A stretch of 64,000 nt of DNA from Streptomyces sp. NRRL S-337 (lineage in GTDB: Bacteria > Actinomycetota > Actinomycetes > Streptomycetales > Streptomycetaceae), in the NCBI RefSeq assembly GCF_000720175.1, contig NZ_JOIX01000028.1, positions 1 through 64,000 on the forward strand. Direction: 5' to 3'. The translations under genes were made by a program, and so were the position numbers. The notes under the pieces are model-generated. The model searched no databases. It was not told the DNA's origin and saw nothing but the letters and a program-made list of their open reading frames with translations. Every line of letters starts with the position of its first letter. Position 1 is the first letter of the stretch. Of this stretch, positions 31,538-40,474 are shown piece by piece.

Positions 31538-31759
31538 CTAGGTGTGCGGTTCTCCGTGGCCCTTGCCCTCGTGCGGCCTCAGTTTCTCCATGGCCTGCTT
31601 CGCCTTGCGCCGGGCCATCTCGGTGAGCTTCATGGGCCTGCCGCGGCCGGTCGTGGGCGGGGCCCCGCCGGGCTCGGGGGGCGGCTTCGGGGGGCCGGCG
31701 GCGGGCGGCGGGTTGCTCGGCGCGTCGTGTGGTTCCCCAGGGGTTCCGGCGTGGTCCAT
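31538..31759 (-). CDS. Small proline-rich hypothetical protein
   Basis: 73 aa from ATG 31759 with a strong ribosome site (AAAGGGAG, 6 nt spacing). The first 40 residues are Pro/Gly-rich and probably disordered. The rest is a basic helix, MKLTEMARRKAKQAMEKL, and a His/Gly-rich end. No family recognised. The frame stays open past its TAG. Confidence 0.6.
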   Translation of the reverse strand: MDHAGTPGEPHDAPSNPPPAAGPPKPPPEPGGAPPTTGRGRPMKLTEMARRKAKQAMEKLRPHEGKGHGEPHT

Positions 31760-31831
31760 CTCGGTCTCCCTTTCCTCTGCTCCCCCGAGGCCGTAGGGGC
31801 GCCCCGAGCAGGCCGCGCCCCTCCTCCTACT

Positions 31832-33046
31832 TCACCGCGACGGCCCCTCGCCCGCGACTCGGGGCAGCGAGCCGATGACGTCGGTGAGGTACGAGAACTC
31901 CTGCATCAGACGGGTCGCCTCGATGACGAGCACGCCGTAGGGGCGGGTCGGGTCGGCCAGCGGCAGTCCGGCCCGCTCGGCCTGCTCGGCGAGCGCACCG
32001 CGGCATTCCCGGGCCCGCTCGGCCGCGGCGCCGAGCGCGCGGGCCTGGGCGGCCACCAGGTCCTCGTCCAGCCCGCTCAGTAGCTCGGTGAGCGACGAGA
32101 GGGAGGCCAGGAAGTCCGCGTAGGCGCGCAGGAAGTCGCGGTAGCGGTAGCGGTCCTCGGCGTCCCGCCACTGGTCCAGGCTGCGCGCGAGCGAGGCGAC
32201 GTGGTGCAGTGCGCGCTCCAGCGCCGCCAGCACCGACCGGTAGCCCGCGAAGCCGGTCCGGCCGCGGTGGCGGCCCAGCAGCCGGCGCGGGTTGTAATAG
32301 AGGCTCTCCCGCGCGGTGCGCAGACCGGCCCTGGCCTGGTCGATCAGCTCTCCGGTCTGTTCCGCCCGGGTGCGCCACCGCTGCGTGGCTTCCGCGTCCA
32401 GCTCGCCCTGCCGCAGCACCGGGTGCATGTCGGCGAACAGGTCGTCGAGGGCACGGGCCAGGGCGCGCAGGGCGTATTCGGCGCTGCGGTAGCGCATCGG
32501 CGGGACGAGCGTGACGTTCACCGCGAGGCCCACGGCGCAGCCGATCAGGACGAGCAGGACGATCTGTCCGAGCTGGGCGGCCCGGTCGAGGTACGTGGTG
32601 GCGGAGGTGTAGGTCGCGAAGGCGAAGAAGGCCGCGGTGGCGACCTGGTTGCCCTGGCTGCCCAGGGCCGGCCACCGACCGAGGGTGAGGGCGATCAGGG
32701 CGACCAGGGCGAACGTGGCGAGCTGGGGCCCGCCGGCGAATCCGAGCACCGCCTGCACCGCCACTCCGGCGACCACCGCGCCGATGTAGCGCAGTGACTG
32801 GTGCAGGGACTGATACACCGTCACGTGCATGATCAGCACCGCGGAGAACGGCGCGAAGGCCGGTGACCGGGCGTGCAGGAGCTGGTAGGAGATCAGCCAG
32901 GCGACGGTGGCGGCCACGGTGCTCTTCCCGATGAGGAACACCGTGTGCCGTTCGTGTCCGTCGTAGGCCCGGGCCCGCCGCCACCACGTCGCCGTACGGG
33001 CGGCCCGGCCGCGTCCCGTCGTCCGCTCCCCCGGGTCACCGGCCAT
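31832..33046 (-). CDS. FUSC / aromatic-acid-exporter-like membrane protein
   Basis: 404 aa from ATG 33046, with GAGGAG 8 nt upstream. Six membrane helices in the first 190 residues (for example VAATVAWLISYQLL and IVLLVLIGCAVGLAVNV) are followed by a 210-residue helical cytoplasmic domain rich in Arg, Glu and Leu. This half-size arrangement is that of FUSC/ArAE_1-type proteins (aromatic acid exporters, YgaE-like), which usually dimerise to complete the transporter. Substrate unknown. It is followed, 72 bp downstream, by the small proline-rich gene. Confidence 0.75.
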   Translation of the reverse strand: MAGDPGERTTGRGRAARTATWWRRARAYDGHERHTVFLIGKSTVAATVAWLISYQLLHARSPAFAPFSAVLIMHVTVYQSLHQSLRYIGAVVAGVAVQAVLGFAGGPQLATFALVALIALTLGRWPALGSQGNQVATAAFFAFATYTSATTYLDRAAQLGQIVLLVLIGCAVGLAVNVTLVPPMRYRSAEYALRALARALDDLFADMHPVLRQGELDAEATQRWRTRAEQTGELIDQARAGLRTARESLYYNPRRLLGRHRGRTGFAGYRSVLAALERALHHVASLARSLDQWRDAEDRYRYRDFLRAYADFLASLSSLTELLSGLDEDLVAAQARALGAAAERARECRGALAEQAERAGLPLADPTRPYGVLVIEATRLMQEFSYLTDVIGSLPRVAGEGPSR

Positions 33047-33139
33047 ACCCGAAGCTCCTCTCCGCCGTCCGTCGCACATCGAGCCTCTCCCGAAAGCCGG
33101 TACCCGGCACGGGCCGTGGCACCCGTCCGGCCGCCCCGG

Positions 33140-34423
33140 TCAGCGCGGCGGCAGGTGCCGGGCGAAGAACGTGCGGAGCAGGCCGCGCACGGCGGGGATC
33201 GACCGCGCCGGGTCCAGCGCGCCGACCAGCGCGTTCCGGTCCCGGGCGGTCATCAGGCCGGCGGTCTGCAACTGCGGTGCGAAGGCGGCGTAGTCGGTGA
33301 AGACGGCGTGCGCGGTGTGCCGGATCTGCCGGCGGCGGGTGCGGCCGTGCGGGTGGGCGAGCAGGGCGGACCAGGAACGGGCCAGTTCCGTCCGTCCGGG
33401 GAAGCCGTCGGTGCCCACGAGGAGCAGCGGCCGGTCCACGCCGTGGCGGGCCACCGGGAACAGCGGTCCGGCCCGTCCGGGCCGGACGGAAGGGTGGTCG
33501 AGAAAGCCCTCCAGGTTGACCGCGGCGCGCAGGCAGCGGTCGTCGTAGAGGGCCTGGGCAGCGGTGGTGCCGCCGGCCGAGTGGCCGTAGATGCCCACCC
33601 GCCGGAGGTCCAGCGCACGGCCGAGGCCGTCGGGCAGCGGGCGGCCGGCGGCATCGGGGTTCCGGCCGGCGGCCAGTACCGCCAGCTGCGCGAGGACGAA
33701 CCGGGTGTCGGCCAGCCTGGTGTCGATCACGGTGCGGAAGAGGTCCGGGTCCGTGCGGGCATCGCCGCGTAGGACGGTGGTGCGCACGGGGCTCGGGCGG
33801 GCGGGCGTGGTGACCGGGAACTCGACCTCGCCGGCGTCGCCGGGGTGGTCGATGCTCACCACCACCCAGCCGTGGCTGGCCAGTTCCTCGGCGAGCCCGG
33901 TACCGAGCGTGCGCGGATCGCCGCCACCGGGGGTGTGGAGCAGCACCGGGCGTCCTACGGGCTGCGCGGGCGCGCCGGTGTGCGCATGGGTCCGGGTGGC
34001 CGCCCAGTCGACCCCGGACGTCGGCAGCCCGGGGTGGAAGCGCGGGTCGAGGCCCGCGAAGACCTTCGCGGCGCCCGGGGTCATCTGCGGCGCGACGGGG
34101 TGGCCCTCGACGGCCCGGGCCGGATAGCGGACCGTGATCATGATCTCCCTGCGGGTGAGGCGGTGGTCCCACGGGTCGTGCCGGGAGGGATCGACCAGAT
34201 AGAGCGTGGTGACCCCGAGCCGGTGCGGGCCGGTCGGCGCCGGCAGCCGCGGTACGAAGGCCGGCCCGTGGTCCGGGCGCCGGCCACCGGGGCGGGTCCG
34301 GGTGGTGCCGCAGCCGCCGGTGAGCAGGAGGGCGGCGCCCAGTGCGGCCGTCGCGGCGACCGTCCGCCGGGCCGGTCCTGCCTGCCGGCCCTCCCCGCCC
34401 CCTGCCCCGTTGCGTACGCTCAC
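33140..34423 (-). CDS. Lipoprotein alpha/beta hydrolase (PAF-acetylhydrolase-like)
   Basis: 427 aa from GTG 34423 (GGGGAG 6 nt upstream). A lipoprotein signal ends in LLLTGGCGTT, so the mature protein should be anchored by Cys on the outer face of the membrane. Hydrolase motifs: the oxyanion region LLHTPGGGDPRTLG, nucleophile elbow GIYGHSAGGTT, and probable catalytic His in RHTAHAVFTDY. The segment order resembles the platelet-activating-factor acetylhydrolase II / dienelactone hydrolase group of actinomycetes. The substrate is likely an ester but cannot be named. Divergent from the ArsR-like regulator. Confidence 0.8.
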   Translation of the reverse strand: MSVRNGAGGGEGRQAGPARRTVAATAALGAALLLTGGCGTTRTRPGGRRPDHGPAFVPRLPAPTGPHRLGVTTLYLVDPSRHDPWDHRLTRREIMITVRYPARAVEGHPVAPQMTPGAAKVFAGLDPRFHPGLPTSGVDWAATRTHAHTGAPAQPVGRPVLLHTPGGGDPRTLGTGLAEELASHGWVVVSIDHPGDAGEVEFPVTTPARPSPVRTTVLRGDARTDPDLFRTVIDTRLADTRFVLAQLAVLAAGRNPDAAGRPLPDGLGRALDLRRVGIYGHSAGGTTAAQALYDDRCLRAAVNLEGFLDHPSVRPGRAGPLFPVARHGVDRPLLLVGTDGFPGRTELARSWSALLAHPHGRTRRRQIRHTAHAVFTDYAAFAPQLQTAGLMTARDRNALVGALDPARSIPAVRGLLRTFFARHLPPR

Positions 34424-34556
34424 GATGGACTCCCCTTCCCGGGCGCCTGCGCCGTGGCCTCGTGCCGTGGCGTGCGGTCGCATACTGGCGGGCGGCGGGG
34501 AGCCGCGGCCATGGTTGAGGGCCTGGCCGAAAGGATGGCGTCACCAGGGGGAATGT

Positions 34557-35543
34557 GTGATCCGGCTGCACTTCACGGCCTCGGATGTCGCCCGGGTCCG
34601 CTTCGCCTCCCGGGCGGCGCCGCTGCTGGAGCTGAACACGGCGCTGATGATGATGTGCCGCCGCGACGACGGGGTGCTCTTCGGCCGGTGGCGGCACCGG
34701 GTCCTGCGGTCGCTGCCGGCCGCCGCGGAACCGCTGGGGGACGTGGTCCCGAACGGCCGGGCGCCGGTGTTCCTCGACGTCTTCGCCGACTCCCTCCAGG
34801 AGGGCCTGGCCACCGTCCGGTCGGCCCGCCCCGAGTTGGTCCGCGCCGAGATGGAGCGGGTGTACGCCACGGTGCCTGGGCCGCCCCCGCCGTGGATCCG
34901 CGGGCTGCACCAGGGGGACGCGGAGGCCTGGCGCGTGCTCGGCCGGGCCCAGCACGCGGCCTTCGAGGCACTGCTGCGGCCCGTCTGGTCCCTGGTGCAG
35001 GACCTGCACCGGGCGGAGTTCACCCGGCATGCGCTGACCGTCGCCGAGCACGGGGTGGGCGCGGCGCTCGACGGGCTCGTCCCCGGGGCCCGGCTGTCCG
35101 GCGACGTCTGGGAGTGCCCGGCGCCCTTCGCGCGGGACGTCGTGCTGAACGGGCGCGGAGTGGTGCTGCTGCCCACCTTCCACTGGACCGGCCCGCCGCT
35201 GCTGGCCGATCTGCCCGGGCGTCCGCTGTACGTGACCTATCCGGCGGGACCGGGGGTGCCGCTGGTGCCGCCCGGGGCGGACGACGGGACGGAGGCGCTG
35301 GCCGGGGTGCTGGGCCGGACCCGGGCCGCGATGCTGCGGGTGCTCGCCCGTGAGCACACCACCGGTGACCTCGCCCGGCGGCTGGGCATCAGCGACGCCA
35401 CCGCCTCGGCCCACACCGCCGCGCTGCGCGGGGCCGGGCTGATCACCACGGTGCGCGCGGGGCGGGCGGTGCTGCACCGGCGCACGGCGCTGGGCGGTCT
35501 GCTGGTGCGGCGGGAGGAGCAGCCGCACGGCGGGGGTGTCTGA
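34557..35543 (+). CDS. ArsR-like winged-helix regulator (DUF5937-type)
   Basis: 328 aa from GTG 34557 (AGGGGG, 5 nt spacing). The N-terminal part (FTASDVARVRFASRAAPLLEL) and middle domain fit the DUF5937 layout of actinomycete regulators. The C-terminal 80 residues form the winged helix: REHTTGDLARRLGISDATAS, with a recognition helix SAHTAALRGAGLI and a basic wing. ArsR-type proteins repress transcription until a ligand binds. The likely target is the divergent lipoprotein hydrolase or the convergent MFS gene, 3 bp away at the 3' side. Neither is proven. Confidence 0.78.
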   Translation: MIRLHFTASDVARVRFASRAAPLLELNTALMMMCRRDDGVLFGRWRHRVLRSLPAAAEPLGDVVPNGRAPVFLDVFADSLQEGLATVRSARPELVRAEMERVYATVPGPPPPWIRGLHQGDAEAWRVLGRAQHAAFEALLRPVWSLVQDLHRAEFTRHALTVAEHGVGAALDGLVPGARLSGDVWECPAPFARDVVLNGRGVVLLPTFHWTGPPLLADLPGRPLYVTYPAGPGVPLVPPGADDGTEALAGVLGRTRAAMLRVLAREHTTGDLARRLGISDATASAHTAALRGAGLITTVRAGRAVLHRRTALGGLLVRREEQPHGGGV

Positions 35544-35546
35544 CGG

Positions 35547-37004
35547 CTAGGCGGCCGTGGGGCAGGGGGCCGGCACCGGCCCGGTCGCGGCGCGCCGGCG
35601 GGACTGCAGCAGGCCTCCGGCGGCGACCGCACCGGCGATGATCAAGCCGCCGGCCACCAGGGCGCCGCGGGCGCCGGCCAGTTCCATGAGGAAGCCGAGC
35701 AGCGGCGGTCCGACCAGGCCCCAGCCCGTGCTGGCGCTGCGCCAGACGCCCAGCACCCGGCCGCGCATGTGGGCCGGCGGGTCGGTCTGCAGGACCGTGG
35801 TGCCGGCGGTGTCGGAGATCGACTCGACCACGGACATCGGCAGGACCAGGACGAGCAGGACGATCAGGGACGGGGAGAAGCCCGCGACGATCTGCAGCAG
35901 CGCACCGGCCGCGGCCAGCGCGCCGACCAGGGCGACGGTGGGTTTGCGGAGGCGGGCGGCGAGCACCGCGCCGAGGATGCCGCCGACCGCCAGGACGGTG
36001 GAGACCGTGCCGAAGGCGGCCGCGCCGGCGCCGAGCGGGCCGGTGACCAGCACGGCCAGGGTCAGCTGGTAGTTGCGGCCGAAGATGGCGCTCAGGCCGG
36101 TGACGGCCGCGAGGGCCACCAGCCGCGGCCTGCGGAGGAAGAAGGCCAGCCCGTCGCGGGCGCCGGTGCCGGCTTCGGGTTCCGGCTCCGCGGCCGGTAC
36201 GGCGGCGGCCGCGGCGTCCGGCGTCCCGGCGGGCCGGCGCAGTGCCGCGCTCACCGGACGCAGGAAGGGGATGACCGCGGCGACGAAGAGGAACGACAGG
36301 CCGTTGGCGGCGTAGGCGGCTCCGGTGCCGAGGACGCCCACGGAGAGTCCCGCGAGGGCGGTGCCGCCCAGCCGTCCGACGCTGTGCACCAGCGATCCGA
36401 CGGCGATGGCCGACGGGACGTCCTCGGTGGGGACCAGATCGTTGCCCAGCAGGGCGCAGGCCGGGCCGTCGATGGTGGCGATCAGTCCGGTGACGCCGGC
36501 CAGGGCCAGCAGGATGCCGTAGTTGAGCTGGTCGAAGGCGATCAGGGCGGCTGTCGTGAAGGCGATCACACCGAGGACGGCCTGGCTGACCGCGGCGGTG
36601 ACCTTCCGGGGCCAGCGGTCGACGGCGGCGCCGCCGGCCAGGCCCATGAGCAGCCCGGGCCCCGCCTGCACGGAGAGCGAGAGACCGGTGGCGGCCGCCG
36701 AGCCGGTCAGCTGCAGGACCAGGAGGTTCTGCACGGTGAGCTGCATCCAGGTGCCGGCGTTGGACACCAGGTTGGCGAACGACCACCAGCGCATGCTGCG
36801 GTAGCGCAGCGAGCGCCACGGAGCGTGGTCGCCCTTCCGGCCCCCTGCGGGGCCCTTGGCGGCGCCCAGGGCACGACGGGGTGCGGGAAAGCGCACGGTG
36901 CGGGGCGCGCGGCCGTACGGTCGCGCGCTCGCGGATTCGGTGGCGGACTCGGGCGGGGGCGCCTGCGCCGGAATGCGGGCAGGGGCGAGAGCAGGAGAAG
37001 GCAC
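35547..37004 (-). CDS. MFS transporter
   Basis: 485 aa from GTG 37004. A long, basic, Ala/Pro-rich N-terminal tail (about 60 residues) precedes twelve predicted helices. The MFS loop signature GGAAVDRWPRKVTAA is at about residue 125, and a Pro/Glu/Ala-rich central loop (about 265-285) separates the halves. The general plan is that of MFS_3 exporters. The stop lies 3 bp from the stop of the convergent ArsR-like regulator. The true start may be further in, since the N-terminal tail is unusual; ATG at M71 (WRSLRYRSMRWW) is another possibility but would trim too much. Confidence 0.82.
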   Translation of the reverse strand: MPSPALAPARIPAQAPPPESATESASARPYGRAPRTVRFPAPRRALGAAKGPAGGRKGDHAPWRSLRYRSMRWWSFANLVSNAGTWMQLTVQNLLVLQLTGSAAATGLSLSVQAGPGLLMGLAGGAAVDRWPRKVTAAVSQAVLGVIAFTTAALIAFDQLNYGILLALAGVTGLIATIDGPACALLGNDLVPTEDVPSAIAVGSLVHSVGRLGGTALAGLSVGVLGTGAAYAANGLSFLFVAAVIPFLRPVSAALRRPAGTPDAAAAAVPAAEPEPEAGTGARDGLAFFLRRPRLVALAAVTGLSAIFGRNYQLTLAVLVTGPLGAGAAAFGTVSTVLAVGGILGAVLAARLRKPTVALVGALAAAGALLQIVAGFSPSLIVLLVLVLPMSVVESISDTAGTTVLQTDPPAHMRGRVLGVWRSASTGWGLVGPPLLGFLMELAGARGALVAGGLIIAGAVAAGGLLQSRRRAATGPVPAPCPTAA

Positions 37005-37517
37005 AGCGGCAGAGACCTTGTGAAGAGCCCGTCAGGCTCGGGAAGCGGTTCGGCGGACGCGGGGCACCACTGCGTGCGCGGCGTCCGTACCGAGGTCTGT
37101 CGGTGCTGGGCTCAGGCCGGGCCGTCCGTGACGAAGCCTTGCGGGCCAGCGATGTCACATCTTCACAGATCGGCCGGGACGCCCGGAAGCCGGCGCGGGG
37201 CCCGCGGGGCCGCGCACGGCCGGTGACCGGCCTCGGCCGGTGTCATCTCCCTTGTCCGGCACGGGAGATGACGGCCGGGGTGGGCGTAAGTGTGGTTGCT
37301 CACAGGGCGGTTCGCGGTCTGTGGGCCAGGTCTCAGTCGCCTGCCCGGGGACCGCCGGGAGTGGGCCGCGTCACCGTCCGCGGCCGCCGGCGCGGACCGT
37401 CGCGGCCGCTTGCCCGGCGGGGCCGGCCCGCGCAGGTGACGGGCGACAAGTCGCGGGGGCGCGACCGCACCCCCACATTGGAGGAAGCCCGCCCGGCGTC
37501 CGCGAAGGAGGCGTCCC
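37005..37517. other. Divergent intergenic region before the glycan genes
   Basis: 513 bp between the MFS start (minus) and the GT9 start (plus). It contains the 10-bp-arm inverted repeat at 37242-37272 and several CCGG-rich dyads just before it (37215-37241). No frame looks coding. Promoters are expected here but not clear to me. Confidence 0.5.
37242..37272. repeat. Inverted repeat with 10-bp perfect arms
   Basis: GTCATCTCCC and GGGAGATGAC flank an 11-nt spacer. It sits about 245 bp upstream of the GT9 gene. It is AT-richer than its surroundings, which favours a protein-binding operator or a transcript hairpin over chance. No regulator assigned. Confidence 0.5.
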
Positions 37518-38564
37518 ATGCCCTCGGCCCGTCCGCGCTCCTGCCCGCCGCCCGACGGTCACGATCCGGGCCCGCGGATCCTGGTGCTCCGGGCGCTCGG
37601 GCTGGGGGATCTGCTGACCGCGGTCCCCGCGCTGCACGCGCTGCGCACCGCCCGTCCGGACCACACCCTCGTCCTGGCGGCGCCCCGGCGGCTCGCGGAG
37701 GCGGCCGCGGCGACCGGCCTGGTCGACCGGCTGCTGCCCACGGCGGCGCCCGGCCGGGAGGTCCCGCGGGCCCTCGACTGGCCCGGCCCGCCCCCGGACC
37801 TCGCGGTGGACCTGCACGGCAACGGCCCGGCCAGCCACGGCCTCCTGCGGGCGCTGCGGCCCGCCCGGCTCTTCGCGTACGCCCATCCGGCCACCCCGGA
37901 GCTCGCCGGCCCGGTCTGGCGGGAGGACGAGCACGAGCGGGACCGCTGGTGCCGGCTGCTCACCTGGTACGGGCTGCCGGCCGATCCGGCCGACCTGGGC
38001 ATCGCCGCCCCGGCGCTCGGCTCGCCGGCCCCCGGGGCCGTGGTGGTGCATCCCGGCGCGGACGCGGCGGCCCGGTGCTGGCCGGCGGAACGGTTCGCGG
38101 CGGTGGCCGCGGCCCTGCACCGCGCCGGGCACCGGGTCGTGATCACCGCGGGGAAGGGCGAGGGGCCGCTCGCCCGGCGGGTCGCGGAGCAGGCCCGGCT
38201 GCCGGGGGCGGCGGTGCTGGGCGGGGCCGCGGACCTGCCGTTCGCCGAGCTCGCGGCGCTGGTCGCGCAGGCCCGCGCGGTGCTCGTCGGGGACACGGGT
38301 CTGGCGCATCTGGCGAGCGCGCTGGGCACGCCGTCGGTGGTGCTGTTCGGTCCGGTCGCCCCCCGGCTGTGGGGCCCGCCGGGCACGGACCGGCACCGCG
38401 TCCTGTGGCATCCGGACCCCGACGACCCGCCGCGCCCCGGCGACGCGCACGGCGACCGGCCGGACGACCGGCTGCTGCGGATCACCGTCGACGAGGTGCT
38501 CGCCGCGGTCGACGCGCTGCCGCTCCCGGGCCGGCCGCCCTCCGTCATGGCCCCGGCGCGATGA
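37518..38564 (+). CDS. Glycosyltransferase family 9 (heptosyltransferase-like)
   Basis: 348 aa from ATG 37518 (GGAGG 6 nt upstream). GT-B fold: N-terminal RILVLRALGLGDLLTAVPAL, acceptor-side domain, then the donor domain with VVVHPGADAAARCWP (about residue 175) and VLVGDTGLAHLASALGTP (about 260), the conserved GT9 block. Family members use ADP-heptose to build lipopolysaccharide cores. Here the neighbouring gmhA, hldE and gmhB genes make heptose precursors, so a heptosyl donor is likely though no LPS exists. The stop overlaps the next gene (ATGA). Confidence 0.85.
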   Translation: MPSARPRSCPPPDGHDPGPRILVLRALGLGDLLTAVPALHALRTARPDHTLVLAAPRRLAEAAAATGLVDRLLPTAAPGREVPRALDWPGPPPDLAVDLHGNGPASHGLLRALRPARLFAYAHPATPELAGPVWREDEHERDRWCRLLTWYGLPADPADLGIAAPALGSPAPGAVVVHPGADAAARCWPAERFAAVAAALHRAGHRVVITAGKGEGPLARRVAEQARLPGAAVLGGAADLPFAELAALVAQARAVLVGDTGLAHLASALGTPSVVLFGPVAPRLWGPPGTDRHRVLWHPDPDDPPRPGDAHGDRPDDRLLRITVDEVLAAVDALPLPGRPPSVMAPAR

Positions 38565-39526
38565 CCGGACCGCTGCGCGCCCTGGTCACCGGATGGTTCA
38601 GCTTCCTGCACGGCGAGGCGACGGCCGGCGACGCGCTCGCCGCCGAGGCCGTGCAGCGGACGCTGGACGGGGCCGGTGTCCCGTACGACACCGCGTGGTC
38701 CCCGGTGTTCCGGCCGGACGCGCTCCACCTGGCGGACGCCGACCCGGCCCGCTACACCCATCTGCTGTTCGTCTGCGGGCCGGTGCACTCCCGGCGGCCC
38801 CCGGACGGCGCGGAGAGCCCGCTCGCGGCGCTGCACGAGCGGTTCGCCCGGTGCCGCCGGATCGCGGTCGGGGTGTCGGTGGTGGATCCGGCCGATCCGG
38901 CGGTGCGCCGGTTCGACGAGGTGCTCCCCCGTGACGCCCCCGGGCGGCCCGCCGCCGCGGTGGACCTCAGCCTGTCCGTCGCGGCGCCGGGCACCCTTCC
39001 GCTGGTCGGGGTGGTGCTCACCGGCGGCCAGCACGAATACGGCGACCGCCGCCGGCATCACGAGGTGTCCGACGCCCTCACCGGGTGGCTGGGCACGGCC
39101 CGGGTGGCCCGGCTCCCGATGGACACCCGGCTGGACACCCGGGACTGGCGCCTGCCGGCGACCCCGCAGGAGGTGCATGCGGTGCTCGCCCGGCTGGACG
39201 CGGTGGTGACGACCCGGCTGCACGGGCTGGCGCTCGCCCTGCGCGCCGGGACGCCGGTGCTGGCCGTGGACCCGGTCGAGGGCGGCGCGAAGGTCAGCGC
39301 CCAGGCGGCGGCGCTCGGCTGGCCGGCGGTGCTGCGCCCGGAGGAGGTCCGCCCGGCGGAGCTCGACCGGCTGCTCGCCTGGTGCCTGTCCCCCGCCGGC
39401 CGGGCCCGGGCCGCCGCGTACCCGGACCGACGGCCGGACGGGGAACTGCTGGGCACGCTGGCCGACCGGCTGCGCGGGGCGGCCGGGGCGGCGACGGAGC
39501 AGCCCGGCGCGGGTCAGTCGCGGTAG
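38561..39526 (+). CDS. Polysaccharide pyruvyltransferase-like protein
   Basis: 321 aa from ATG 38561, overlapping the GT9 stop by 4 bp. It begins LRALVTGWFSFLHGEATAGD, the position where CsaB/WcaK-type proteins have GxxxxxNxGDE. Later it has VVTTRLHGLALALRAGTPVLAVDPV, the family's conserved RLHG(A/L) block. Pyruvyltransferases add pyruvate ketals to sugars, for example in secondary cell-wall polymers that anchor surface proteins. The missing NxGDE motif means donor use is uncertain. Its 3' end overlaps the convergent glycosyltransferase by 13 bp. Confidence 0.72.
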   Translation: MTGPLRALVTGWFSFLHGEATAGDALAAEAVQRTLDGAGVPYDTAWSPVFRPDALHLADADPARYTHLLFVCGPVHSRRPPDGAESPLAALHERFARCRRIAVGVSVVDPADPAVRRFDEVLPRDAPGRPAAAVDLSLSVAAPGTLPLVGVVLTGGQHEYGDRRRHHEVSDALTGWLGTARVARLPMDTRLDTRDWRLPATPQEVHAVLARLDAVVTTRLHGLALALRAGTPVLAVDPVEGGAKVSAQAAALGWPAVLRPEEVRPAELDRLLAWCLSPAGRARAAAYPDRRPDGELLGTLADRLRGAAGAATEQPGAGQSR

Positions 39527-40446
39527 GACCGGGCCGTGGACGCCCGCTGCGGTGCCTCCAGCAGGCGCATCCGCCGCTCGATCTCCGGTGGCAGCCGCCG
39601 CCGTTCGCGCAGCACCCAGGGCAGCCCGGCGGCGGCCTCGGCGAAGGCGGCCAGCGACACGGCGTCCCGCGGGACGGTCGCGGCCAGGGAGGCCGTGCGG
39701 CGCACCGCGCCGGGCAGCGGGCGGCGCAGCCAGGTGAACCAGAGGGTGTTGCGGATGCCCTGCCGGCGGCGGCGGGCGGGGTCCCGGTGCGGCGAGGCGC
39801 GGTGATGGACCGTCAGGTGGTCGGCGTACGTCAGCCACCAGCCGGCCATCGCGAGATCGGCGGCCAGCAGCTCCTCCTCACCGCCGAGCACCAGCCGCGG
39901 CGAGAAGCCGCCCGCGGCGCGGAAGGCGTCGGTGCGCAGCACGGTCGCGGCGGCGAGGAACGAGCCCGGCGCCGGGCCGGGCAGCCACTTCGGGGCGGGC
40001 AGCGGCGACTGCCGGAGCTCCTGGACGATGGGGTCCTCGTGCGGCTCCTGGGGGGTGTCCGTGGGGGCCGGGCCGTCCGGGTGCGGATGGGCCAGGATGC
40101 GGGCGGTCACGGCGCCCAGCTTCCGGTGGGCGTCCAGCAGGTCGGCCGCACCGCCCAGCGAACCGGGCTGCCACCAGGAGTCGTCGTCGCAGAACGCGAG
40201 GTAGGGCGTGGTGACGGTGCGTGCGGCCAGATTGCGGCCGACCGCGCCGAGGTTGCGGTCGAGGGCGATCAGCCGGGCCGGGAGGGGGTGGCGGCGCACG
40301 GCGGGGGCGGTGCCGTCCGTCGAGTGGTTGTCGACGATGACGACCGGTGGCCGCTCGGGGAGTTCGGCCAGCCGGTCGAGGGTGTGCACCAGGTCGCGCC
40401 TGCGGTTGTGGGTGATGACGATGACGGTGGTGCGGGGATCGGTCAC
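39514..40446 (-). CDS. Glycosyltransferase family 2
   Basis: 310 aa from GTG 40446 (GAGGGGG 6 nt upstream). GT-A fold: VIVITHNRRRDLVHTLDRL at the start, the nucleotide-binding VIVDNHSTDGT, and the metal-binding motif in LAFCDDDSWW (about residue 95). The acceptor region shows GSFLAAATVLRTDAF and GGEEELLAADL. A close paralogue follows upstream on the same strand (40475-41356), sharing LDRLAxLPERPPVVxVDN. The pair probably arose by duplication and adds two related sugars. It is the last gene of the gmhA-hldE unit. Confidence 0.88.
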   Translation of the reverse strand: MTDPRTTVIVITHNRRRDLVHTLDRLAELPERPPVVIVDNHSTDGTAPAVRRHPLPARLIALDRNLGAVGRNLAARTVTTPYLAFCDDDSWWQPGSLGGAADLLDAHRKLGAVTARILAHPHPDGPAPTDTPQEPHEDPIVQELRQSPLPAPKWLPGPAPGSFLAAATVLRTDAFRAAGGFSPRLVLGGEEELLAADLAMAGWWLTYADHLTVHHRASPHRDPARRRRQGIRNTLWFTWLRRPLPGAVRRTASLAATVPRDAVSLAAFAEAAAGLPWVLRERRRLPPEIERRMRLLEAPQRASTARSYRD

Positions 40447-40474
40447 GGCGGGCCCCCTCGGCCGGATGGCCGCG

